In this document: positions 1 through 5,197 of the stretch, one piece after another
How positions within the stretch are numbered: position 1 is the first letter of the stretch
Layout of the letters: each line of letters begins with the position of its first letter
Source: Actinomycetes bacterium
Lineage (GTDB): Bacteria; Actinomycetota; Actinomycetes; Propionibacteriales; Propionibacteriaceae
Assembly: GCA_029778515.1 (NCBI GenBank)
Contig: JAKOQD010000043.1
Location: 1-5,227 of the forward strand
Direction of reading: 5' to 3'
Length of the DNA: 5,227 nucleotides
The notes under the pieces: generated by a model
What the model saw: the letters and a program-made list of their open reading frames with translations, nothing else
Told to the model about the DNA's origin: nothing
The model's database searches: none
Program-made: the position numbers and the translations under genes

Positions 1-990
1 CACTGGACGGATTCGCCGCACTCGGCGGTGCGTAGCGCGGCGGACGCCCTATTGCAGTCGATCGAACTGGCGGTCGCCGCCGAGGAGCTGGGCGCGGATG
101 GTGCCTACTTCCGCGTCCATCACTTCGCGCAGCAGCTTGGTTCGCCGTTCCCGCTGCTGGCCGCGATCGGTGCGCGCACGTCCCGGATCGAGATCGGCAC
201 CGGCGTGATCGACATGCGCTATGAGAACCCGCTGTATCTGGCTGAGGACGCCGGTGCGGCCGACCTGATCGCCGGCGGACGGCTCCAGCTCGGCATCAGC
301 CGGGGATCGCCTGAGCAGGTCATCGAGGGCTATCGCTACTTCGGCTACGTCCCGCCCGAGGGCAAGACGGACGCCGACATGGCCCGCCAGCACGCGGACG
401 TGTTCCTGCAGGTGCTCAGCGGCGAAGGGTTCGCGCAGCCGAATCCGCGTCCGATGTTCCCGAACCCGCCTGGACTGCTGCGGATCGAGCCGCACTCGCC
501 AGGGCTGCGGCAGCGCGTCTGGTGGGGTGCCGGTTCCCGCGCCACGGCCGAGTGGACCGCCCAGCAGGGGATGAATCTGATGAGTTCCACCCTGCTCACC
601 GAGGACACCGGGGTGCCGTTCCACGAACTCCAGGCCGAGCAGATCCAGCGCTTCCGCGACACCTGGGCCGCGTCCGGGCACGATTGGACGCCGCGGGTCT
701 CGGTGAGTCGCAGCATCTTCCCGCTGGTGGACGATCGCGACCGGGCCTACTTCGGTAGCGGACGCGACGAGTCCGATCAGGTCGGCTTCATCGACGGCGG
801 TGTGGCCCGGTTCGGTCGCTCCTATGCCGCCGAGCCCGATCGCCTGATCGAGGAGTTGGCTGAGGATTCGGCGATCGCCGCCGCGGACACGCTGTTGCTG
901 ACCGTCCCGAATCAGTTGGGTGTCGAGTACAACGCCCATGTGCTGGAGAGCCTGCTCACCCAGGTCGCGCCGGGGCTCGGCTGGCGCTGA
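1..990 (+). CDS. LLM class flavin-dependent oxidoreductase (luciferase-like monooxygenase), 5' partial
   Basis: The frame is open from the first base to the TGA at 988-990, giving 329 visible residues. It reads like the TIM-barrel luciferase-like monooxygenase family, which uses reduced FMN or, in actinobacteria, sometimes F420 to oxidise or reduce small organic substrates in the cytosol. Family-like segments include ELGADGAYFRVHHFA near the start, the strand SRIEIGTGVIDMRYENPLY, and the loop GGRLQLGISRGSPEQ, which in this family lies near the flavin phosphate. A GTG at 28 could be read as a start, but the residues before it (HWTDSPHSA) look like family sequence and no Shine-Dalgarno precedes it. 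The true start is therefore probably a few codons upstream of the window. The substrate cannot be told. Family assignment is firm; cofactor choice is open. Confidence 0.9.
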   Translation, partial: HWTDSPHSAVRSAADALLQSIELAVAAEELGADGAYFRVHHFAQQLGSPFPLLAAIGARTSRIEIGTGVIDMRYENPLYLAEDAGAADLIAGGRLQLGISRGSPEQVIEGYRYFGYVPPEGKTDADMARQHADVFLQVLSGEGFAQPNPRPMFPNPPGLLRIEPHSPGLRQRVWWGAGSRATAEWTAQQGMNLMSSTLLTEDTGVPFHELQAEQIQRFRDTWAASGHDWTPRVSVSRSIFPLVDDRDRAYFGSGRDESDQVGFIDGGVARFGRSYAAEPDRLIEELAEDSAIAAADTLLLTVPNQLGVEYNAHVLESLLTQVAPGLGWR

Positions 991-1006
991 GCCTTCCCAC
1001 GCCCGC

Positions 1007-1036
1007 CAGCTGACCTAGCTTCGGCTAAGTCATCTG
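1007..1036 (+). terminator. Hairpin with UUCG tetraloop, probable terminator of the oxidoreductase gene
   Basis: The arms pair as CAG/CTG, TGAC/GTCA and TAGC/GCTA, separated by two single mismatches (C opposite T, C opposite A). That makes 11 paired positions closed by a C(UUCG)G loop, which is an unusually stable tetraloop in RNA. It begins 16 bases after the oxidoreductase stop. No T-run follows, as is common for terminator-like hairpins in high-GC actinobacteria. It occupies the place where the first codons of the toxin gene would be expected. It could instead be a processing or attenuation structure. Confidence 0.5.
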
Positions 1037-1057
1037 ACGGCCACCACATGCTCACAG

Positions 1058-1276
1058 GGAGTGCAGCCCGCACACGGCAAACGGTTGCGAGTGCAACGGG
1101 CGGCGCTGGATACGGCGCAGACGGTGGACGACCTGGACATTCCAGGCTGGCGACTGAATCCCCTCAGGGGGCGCATGGTCGGGCGCTGGTCGATCACAGT
1201 GAACGGAAACTGGAGGTTGACGTTCGAGTTCCGGGAAGGGAACGCCTAAGTCTTGGATTACGAGGACTACCACTGA
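1058..1276 (+). pseudogene. higB: HigB-type toxin (RelE superfamily) remnant, inactivated
   Basis: In life this family is a ribosome-dependent mRNA endonuclease neutralised by HigA. The frame reads GVQPAHGKRLR, then LDIPGWRLNPLRG, then GRWSITVNGNWRLTFEFREGNA, the HigB core from about residue 21 onward. A TAA at 1247-1249 stops it. The same frame then continues VLDYEDYH and reaches a TGA at 1274-1276 that overlaps the antitoxin ATG, so the TAA stands where HigB proteins have a Tyr. From what I recall of Proteus vulgaris HigB, the catalytic residues are His54, Asp90, Tyr91 and His92. Here the His54 position is Asn (the N of LNPLRG) and the DYH lies beyond the TAA. Upstream the frame is closed by TAG at 1016-1018, with no credible start or Shine-Dalgarno. 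A 62-codon product from GTG 1061 is possible on paper, but a purine run directly abuts that GTG with no spacing. Loss of toxin activity is inferred, and a sequencing error at 1249 would remove only one of the three defects. Confidence 0.8.
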
Positions 1277-1578
1277 TGGACGAACTCAAGCCGATGCACA
1301 ACCCGCCACACCCCGGCGAGTTCATTACTGAGGTGTATCTGACACCGTTCGGGGTCAGCGCGCGCCAGCTCGCCGCTCGCCTGGAAGTCTCGCCCTCGAC
1401 GCTGACCAGGTTGCTGTCGGGCGCCAGTCGAGTCAGTCCAGAAATGGCGCTCCGGCTGTCGAAGGTGCTGGGGCGTAGCGCGGAAAGCTGGCTAGCCATG
1501 CAGGATGCCCATGATCTCTGGAAGACCCGAAGGCGCGTTGATCTCACCCGGATCACGCGACTTGAGCTTGCGGGCTGA
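1276..1578 (+). CDS. higA: HigA family antitoxin, XRE-type helix-turn-helix regulator
   Basis: This 100-residue DNA-binding protein normally binds and silences HigB and represses its own operon. The N-terminal MHNPPHPGEF is the family signature. The helix-turn-helix spans about residues 26-65: VSARQLAARLEVSPSTLTRLLSG, then SPEMALRLSKVLG. The tail has the usual WLAMQDAHDLW. Length is normal for the family, and no defect is visible. The ATG at 1276 was chosen because it overlaps the ancestral toxin stop by one base, the typical higBA junction, and has GAGGA at 1262-1266 nine bases upstream. A second ATG at 1294 would still keep the whole signature. The reading frame stays open upstream across the toxin region to an ATG at 1048, but that stretch encodes nothing family-like. 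With its toxin broken it is probably an orphan antitoxin. It could still repress its own promoter, neutralise related toxins elsewhere, or act as a plain regulator. Confidence 0.88.
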   Translation: MDELKPMHNPPHPGEFITEVYLTPFGVSARQLAARLEVSPSTLTRLLSGASRVSPEMALRLSKVLGRSAESWLAMQDAHDLWKTRRRVDLTRITRLELAG

Positions 1579-1638
1579 CCTTTCCGGGCCAGCCGGCGAA
1601 TTCGAGATGTGCGCTATCGCGCTCATGCCGGCCACCGC

Positions 1639-1644
1639 GATAAT
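1639..1644 (+). promoter_or_regulatory. Possible -10 element for the GNAT-AAA+ gene, leaderless start
   Basis: GATAAT matches the TATAAT consensus at five of six positions. It ends seven bases before ATG 1651, so transcription would begin at or next to the A of the start codon. That fits the absence of a Shine-Dalgarno and the frequency of leaderless mRNAs in actinobacteria. The missing first T and the lack of a recognisable -35 keep confidence low. Confidence 0.3.
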
Positions 1645-1650
1645 CCGGCC

Positions 1651-2937
1651 ATGAGCCGAACGATCATCCGCGACTTCCACGACGACGACCTGGACGGCAT
1701 CGTGCGCCTGTACGAGGACGCGGGGCACCGCAGCTCGCGCCCGGTGTACGCGTTGTCCGAGGTCATCGCGTCCTGTCGTGAGGACCACGCGGTGGTCGCT
1801 GTTCAGGGGGAGCAGTTGGTCGGCGCTGCGGTCGGACGGGCCGCGCACGCCCAAGGCTGGATCGTGTTCTTCGGACTCACCGACGACATCGCCGGTGCCG
1901 AGGTCGGGGCCGGCCTGCTCGATGAGCTGGAGCATCGGATGGCGCCGCTCGGCCTGGGCAAGCTCTCGATCATCGTGCCTCAGGACGCGGATCGGCTCGA
2001 CGGGCTTACCGCCAACGGCTTCGAAGTGCGCAACCACCTGCGCTACCTGGAACGCCAGATGCCGGTGCAGCGCCGCGAACTCGACCTGCTCGCCGAAGTG
2101 GGCGGACGCATCCTGCCGCGCAACCTGTGGACGCGGGTTTCCGGGATGCGGCAGGAGAAGCAACTGCTGGAGGAGCGACTGGTCACGCCGCTGGCCAACC
2201 CTGATCTGGCCGACCGCTTCGGGGTGGTGCCACCGAGCGCGGTGATGCTGTTCGGGCCGCCCGGAACCGGCAAGACCACGTTTGCGCGGGCGGTCGCGTC
2301 CCGGTTGGACTGGCCGTTCGTGGAATTGTTCCCCTCGCGCCTGTCGGACACGCCCGGCGGGCTCGCCGCGGCGCTGCGCTCGACGTTCGAGGTGATCGGA
2401 CACCTGGAGCACGCGGTGGTGTTCATCGACGAGGTCGAGGAGATCGCGTCCCGTCGCGGCGGGATTCCGCCGTCGCCGACCCAGGGCGTCACCAACGAGT
2501 TGCTGAAGCTGGTGGCCGACTTCCGCGAGCACCAGGGCCGGCTGCTGATCTGCGCGACGAACTTCGTCCGTGCGCTGGATGCCGCGTTCCTGCGGCATGG
2601 CCGGTTCGACTACGTGATTCCGATCGGCCTGCCGGACGCCGAGGCCAGGGCGGCGATCTGGCGGCGCTACATCCCGGCCGGAGTGTTGGCCCAGATCGAC
2701 AGCGCGGCCCTGGTCGCAGCGAGCGAGGGTTTCACGCCCGCCGACATCGAATACGCGGCGCGCAAGGCGTCCCAGGAAGCGTTGGCGCGTGCGCTGCGCT
2801 CGGGCGACGACCCGTCCGCCGGTGAGGAGTTGGCCACCGCCGACTATCTGGAGGCGCTGGCCGGAACGCGAGCCACGGTTTCGGCGGAGACCGTCGAGGA
2901 CTTCCTCGAAGACATCACGACGATCGCGCGACTCTGA
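1651..2937 (+). CDS. GNAT-like domain fused to AAA+ ATPase
   Basis: The protein is 428 residues from ATG 1651. Residues 1-137 resemble a GNAT acetyltransferase fold: TIIRDFHDDDLDGIVRLYEDA at the start, a V-GAAVG strand near 57, and a closing NGFEVRNHLRYLERQM. The acetyl-CoA loop (R/QxxGxG/A in active enzymes) is only AGAEVG at 81-86, so acetyl transfer is doubtful. Residues about 160-428 form a classical AAA module: Walker A GPPGTGKTT at 202-210, Walker B VVFIDEVEE around D260/E261, sensor 1 Asn304, the second region of homology with HGRFD and likely arginine fingers R315 and R318, and sensor-2 region GFTPADIEYAARKA at 360-373. ATP hydrolysis by an oligomer is therefore expected. At the pore-loop position SDTPG (232-236) replaces the aromatic-hydrophobic-Gly of unfoldases. 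I do not recognise a named function. GTG 1609 would add 14 residues but adds no family-like sequence. No partner gene is adjacent. Confidence 0.87.
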   Translation: MSRTIIRDFHDDDLDGIVRLYEDAGHRSSRPVYALSEVIASCREDHAVVAVQGEQLVGAAVGRAAHAQGWIVFFGLTDDIAGAEVGAGLLDELEHRMAPLGLGKLSIIVPQDADRLDGLTANGFEVRNHLRYLERQMPVQRRELDLLAEVGGRILPRNLWTRVSGMRQEKQLLEERLVTPLANPDLADRFGVVPPSAVMLFGPPGTGKTTFARAVASRLDWPFVELFPSRLSDTPGGLAAALRSTFEVIGHLEHAVVFIDEVEEIASRRGGIPPSPTQGVTNELLKLVADFREHQGRLLICATNFVRALDAAFLRHGRFDYVIPIGLPDAEARAAIWRRYIPAGVLAQIDSAALVAASEGFTPADIEYAARKASQEALARALRSGDDPSAGEELATADYLEALAGTRATVSAETVEDFLEDITTIARL

Positions 2938-2954
2938 TCCACGAGGCGGATCGG
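2934..2954 (+). terminator. Short hairpin overlapping the ATPase stop codon, weak terminator candidate
   Basis: CTGATCC at 2934-2940 pairs with GGATCGG at 2948-2954 (seven pairs, one of them G-U) around a seven-base loop. It spans the TGA of the ATPase gene and ends 12 bases before the sigma promoter. No T-run follows. It could separate the two transcription units, but chance pairing is possible at this GC content. Confidence 0.3.
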
Positions 2955-2964
2955 GTTCGGTGAT

Positions 2965-2991
2965 GCAACCTTTGCCAGCGGCGCCGCGTTC
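2965..2991 (+). promoter_or_regulatory. ECF-type promoter of the sigma/anti-sigma operon, probably autoregulated
   Basis: The -35 element is GCAACC (2965-2970, core AAC at 2967-2969) and the -10 element is CGTTC (2987-2991). Sixteen bases separate AACC from CGTT. AAC at -35 and CGT at -10 with this spacing is the general pattern recognised by ECF sigma factors, and such factors usually transcribe their own gene. The expected transcription start is about 2997-2999, right at the sigma ATG, so the mRNA would be leaderless or nearly so. It is the only such pair I noticed placed upstream of a gene in the window. Confidence 0.65.
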
Positions 2992-2998
2992 AAGGGAC

Positions 2999-3517
2999 AT
3001 GACCGCCCCGTCTCCCACCCTGGAGTTGGCGCCCGAACTCGACTTCGAGTCGTTCGTCGCCTCGCATCAAGTGCGACTTCGGCGCTACGCCCTTGCGCTC
3101 ACCGGCAATGGCTCGGACGCGGACGACTTGCTGCAGACCACGCTGGTCAAGGTCTACCTGGCCTGGAATCGGATGGCTGACCATGAGCACGTCGTCGGCT
3201 ACGCGCGCACCACGATGGCGCGCGCCTACGTGTCGGCCTGGCGCCGGTGGGGCTCCCGGGTATCGCCGACTGAGCACCTGCCCGAGGTGACGGGGTCGAG
3301 GTCGGACGCGGACGTGACTTCCGACCGGGACCTGATCTGGCGGGGCCTCGACCGGCTCGGACGGCGGCAACGCGCGGTGGTCGTGCTGCGCTATTTCGAG
3401 GATTACGACCTCGCCGCCATCGCCGACGCACTCGGCATCACGCAGGGGACGGTGAAGAGCCAACTCTCCCGCGCCCTCACCAATCTTCGCGAAATCCTGG
3501 GAGGAGTCGAATCATGA
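2999..3517 (+). CDS. RNA polymerase sigma factor, SigE-family ECF (sigma-70 superfamily)
   Basis: This 172-residue protein has the usual size for the actinobacterial SigE-family ECF group and should direct RNA polymerase to a small stress or envelope regulon. Region 2 covers about residues 16-83, with SDADDLLQTTLVKVYLAW at 39-56 (core binding, -10 recognition) and a Trp/Arg-rich end AYVSAWRRW. A linker at 84-110 follows. Region 4 covers about 112-166, with QRAVVVLRYFEDYDLAAIADALG and the recognition helix ITQGTVKSQLSRALTNLR at 147-164. ATG 2999 was chosen because it fits the family length and sits directly after the ECF promoter. AAGGG at 2992-2996 is too close (two bases) to be a normal Shine-Dalgarno, which supports a leaderless start. 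The frame is open further upstream, but that part overlaps the ATPase and the promoter. The gene overlaps the next one by 4 bp. The regulon is unknown. Confidence 0.93.
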   Translation: MTAPSPTLELAPELDFESFVASHQVRLRRYALALTGNGSDADDLLQTTLVKVYLAWNRMADHEHVVGYARTTMARAYVSAWRRWGSRVSPTEHLPEVTGSRSDADVTSDRDLIWRGLDRLGRRQRAVVVLRYFEDYDLAAIADALGITQGTVKSQLSRALTNLREILGGVES

Positions 3518-4335
3518 ACAATCTGGACGATCTGATCCGCTCGTCCCTGAACGAGCACACCCCGGCAACTGCTCCGGATGGCGGTCTGGCTGGACGGGCG
3601 AAGGCTGTTGGCCGACGCGTCCGCATGGTCCAGGCCGGCGGCGTGGCCCTGCTGGCCGTGGTGTTGTCGGTCGGGGTGATCTGGGGCGTGACCACGCTGC
3701 CGGGTCGTTCCCAAAGCATCGTTGCCGCCTCGCCGCAGCCCGGCCCCGCGTCCACTTCGGTGGCGCCGAGTGAGTCTGCCGGCTCCTCGCCCAGCGCTAC
3801 GGCGGTGCGTCCGTCAACAAGTGCGGACGGGAAAGTGCGCGACGTCTCAAAGCTCGGTGCGCCGGCAGATGGCCAAGAAGGGGAGATGCTGGTCAATTAC
3901 TTCGCCTCGCCGACCGGCAACTTCCATTGCTTCATCAGCACTGTCGGCGCGGGCTGCACCGGGCAGGATTGGGACGCCGGGGTCGAGCCCAGCCGCGCGG
4001 TCTGCAAGGGCAGTGAGGGCGGCGTGATGGGTCCGGAGATCTGGGGCACCGCGAACGCGGCCTGGGAGTGCGGCACCGACCCGCATTCGTTTCCGTTCTT
4101 CTACGATTCCGAAAACCCGGACGAGTCTCCCGTTGCCTGGTGGGACGAGTCCTTCGGCGAGTCGGCACCCTGGAGTGTCGACCCCACCCAGACCCTGGCG
4201 ATCCTGCCCTACGGCAAGACCCTGGTCGCCGGCGACTTCAGCTGCACGATGGCCAAGGCCGGCGTGAGCTGCCACAACTCCGCCACCGGATCCGGCTTCA
4301 AGGCGAGTCGAGCCAAGGTCGAGCTGAACTCCTGA
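3514..4335 (+). CDS. Single-pass membrane protein with exported Cys-rich DUF6636-like domain, putative anti-sigma/sensor
   Basis: The protein has 273 residues in four parts. A short cytosolic segment (1-40, MNNLDDLIRSSLNEH then basic GRAKAVGRRVR) is followed by one membrane helix (about 41-62), a Pro/Ser/Thr/Ala-rich linker (63-110), and an outside domain (about 125-273). That domain has FASPTGNFHC near 130, a conserved-looking LPYGKTLVAGDFSC at 231-244 and GVSCHNSATGSGFKASRA at 250-266, which resembles, from memory, actinobacterial DUF6636 proteins. It holds six Cys (139, 148, 164, 186, 244, 253), enough for three disulfides in an oxidising compartment. Its ATG overlaps the sigma stop (ATGA) and GAGGAG at 3501-3506 is a strong Shine-Dalgarno, so the two are translationally coupled. 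Gene order, coupling and topology suggest it holds the sigma factor at the membrane. No HxxxCxxC zinc anti-sigma motif is present, so sigma binding is inferred. Confidence 0.85.
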   Translation: MNNLDDLIRSSLNEHTPATAPDGGLAGRAKAVGRRVRMVQAGGVALLAVVLSVGVIWGVTTLPGRSQSIVAASPQPGPASTSVAPSESAGSSPSATAVRPSTSADGKVRDVSKLGAPADGQEGEMLVNYFASPTGNFHCFISTVGAGCTGQDWDAGVEPSRAVCKGSEGGVMGPEIWGTANAAWECGTDPHSFPFFYDSENPDESPVAWWDESFGESAPWSVDPTQTLAILPYGKTLVAGDFSCTMAKAGVSCHNSATGSGFKASRAKVELNS

Positions 4336-4351
4336 CTTCCGGATCGCCTGC

Positions 4352-4398
4352 GGGGCCTAGCTCGCCGAGGGCCAGCCGACCGCGTCGAGCGCTAGCCC
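4352..4398. terminator. Imperfect inverted repeat between convergent genes, possible bidirectional terminator
   Basis: In the 131-base gap between the stops of the membrane-protein gene and the minus-strand aldolase gene, GGG..CTAGC..TCG (4352-4364) can pair with CGA..GCTAG.CCC (4386-4398). That gives about 11 pairs with a two-base bulge on each side and a loop of about 21 bases. The location fits a shared terminator, but the stem is interrupted and has no T-run on either strand. I see no gene in this gap. Confidence 0.25.
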
Positions 4399-4466
4399 TA
4401 TGTGCTGGCGGTCGAGGGCCATGGCTGGCTCGGGCGCCGTCTCGTGGCTGGGCCGTCCGCTACCGA

Positions 4467-5138
4467 TCAGGGCAGCGAGTCTGTCCCGTAGGTGTCGAGC
4501 CAGTCGCTGGCGAAGGCGTCGACGGCCTGGTTCACGTCCGGGGTGGCCAAGGCGGCGCGGAGCAGGGTGGGGTGCACGGTGACCGCGTGTGCGCCGGCCT
4601 CGAAAGCCGCGCTCACCTGGGCGACGTTCTTGAAGCTGGCGGCCATGATCTTGCAGTCCGCACCCTGCCGGTCGATGAACTTGGCCAGCGACTTGATCGT
4701 CGAACTGGTGTCGATGTCGAGGCTCTCCATGCGGTTGAAGTAGGGCGCGATGTAGTCCGCCCCGGCCGCGATCGCCAGGATGCCCTGGGTCTTGGAGTAG
4801 ATCGCCGTCGCGGTCACTCGGACGCCCTCCCGCTTCAGCGCGGTCATCGCCTTGATGCCCTGCTCGTTGGTCGGGATCTTGACGTACACGTTCTCGTCGA
4901 TCTGGTCGAGCAGGCGGTGCGCGTCCGCAATGATTCCGTCCGCGTCCCTGGCCAGCACCTGCACGTGCAGGGTGCGCTCGCGTCCGATGATCGAGCGGAT
5001 GCGGCGGAAATGCGGGTAGAAGTCGATCCTGCCCTCGGCCTTGATGATCGTCGGGTTTGTGGTCACCCCCGCCACCGGGTAGATCGGCGTCATCGTCTCG
5101 ATGGCGTCCAAGTTGGCGGTGTCGAACAGGATCTCCAT
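4467..5138 (-). CDS. fsa: Fructose-6-phosphate aldolase / small transaldolase family protein
   Basis: This 223-residue TIM-barrel class I aldolase matches the length of E. coli FsaA (about 220). It should form a Schiff base in the cytosol and either cleave fructose 6-phosphate to dihydroxyacetone and glyceraldehyde 3-phosphate or transfer dihydroxyacetone as a transaldolase. Seen here: FDTANL at 5-10 with Asp6, GVTTNPT at 24-30, Schiff-base Lys87 in VYVKIPT, ATAIYSKTQG at 110-119, APYFNRME at 131-138, and AASFKN near 166. By alignment to FsaA from memory, Lys87, Gln60, Thr111 and Tyr133 match Lys85, Gln59, Thr109 and Tyr131. The Gln and Tyr are the aldolase-type choices, where transaldolase B has Glu and Phe. 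I therefore lean to aldolase, but small transaldolases are close relatives. The ATG at 5138 gives family length and follows a good promoter. GAGG lies only two bases before it, so the Shine-Dalgarno is poor. Confidence 0.9.
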   Translation of the reverse strand: MEILFDTANLDAIETMTPIYPVAGVTTNPTIIKAEGRIDFYPHFRRIRSIIGRERTLHVQVLARDADGIIADAHRLLDQIDENVYVKIPTNEQGIKAMTALKREGVRVTATAIYSKTQGILAIAAGADYIAPYFNRMESLDIDTSSTIKSLAKFIDRQGADCKIMAASFKNVAQVSAAFEAGAHAVTVHPTLLRAALATPDVNQAVDAFASDWLDTYGTDSLP

Positions 5139-5168
5139 GGCCTCGGCTTTCGATGTGCTTATGGCTGG

Positions 5169-5197
5169 ATTCTAGTTGACTTTTGAAACGATGGCAA
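5169..5197 (-). promoter_or_regulatory. Housekeeping-type promoter of the aldolase gene
   Basis: Reading the minus strand, TTGCCA (5197-5192) is followed by exactly 17 bases and then TAGAAT (5174-5169). Each hexamer matches the sigma-70/HrdB-type consensus at five of six positions. Transcription should begin near 5162, leaving a leader of about 24 bases before ATG 5138. A short inverted repeat, CGAT-4-ATCG (5189-5200), covers the -35 element and might be an operator. The spacing and match make this the best housekeeping promoter in the window. Confidence 0.6.

Noticed and set aside
49..939. A minus-strand frame opposite the oxidoreductase gene
   Set aside because: It is a GC-driven shadow of a clear luciferase-like coding region with no motif of its own.
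1061..1249. A 62-residue functional small toxin starting at GTG 1061
   Set aside because: It lacks the first ~20 family residues and the catalytic His and DYH, and the purine run abuts the GTG with no spacing. It is better read as a pseudogene.
1048..1275. An in-frame N-terminal extension of higA from ATG 1048 (176 residues in total)
   Set aside because: It is the out-of-frame reading of the toxin remnant and shows no family-like sequence. The ATG at 1276 has a Shine-Dalgarno, the normal toxin-stop overlap and the right length.
1573..1594. GGCTG/CAGCC inverted repeat after higA as a terminator
   Set aside because: It has only five pairs with a 12-base loop and no T-run, so it is not supportable.
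1609..1650. An upstream GTG start for the GNAT-AAA+ protein
   Set aside because: The 14 extra residues are not family-like, and no Shine-Dalgarno precedes the GTG. ATG 1651 begins just before the first GNAT strand.
1492..3018. A long open frame on the minus strand opposite the ATPase gene
   Set aside because: High GC at third codon positions creates long antisense frames. The product is Arg/Gly/His-rich low-complexity sequence with no recognisable domain, while the plus strand has complete AAA+ motifs.
4361..4445. Repeated CGAGGGCCA and the palindrome GCCATGGC in the gap before the aldolase stop
   Set aside because: The units are too short and too few to distinguish from chance in GC-rich DNA.
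4068..5186. A long plus-strand frame covering the aldolase gene and the end of the membrane-protein gene
   Set aside because: It is antisense to a well-conserved aldolase and its composition is Arg/Gly/Val-rich without domains.
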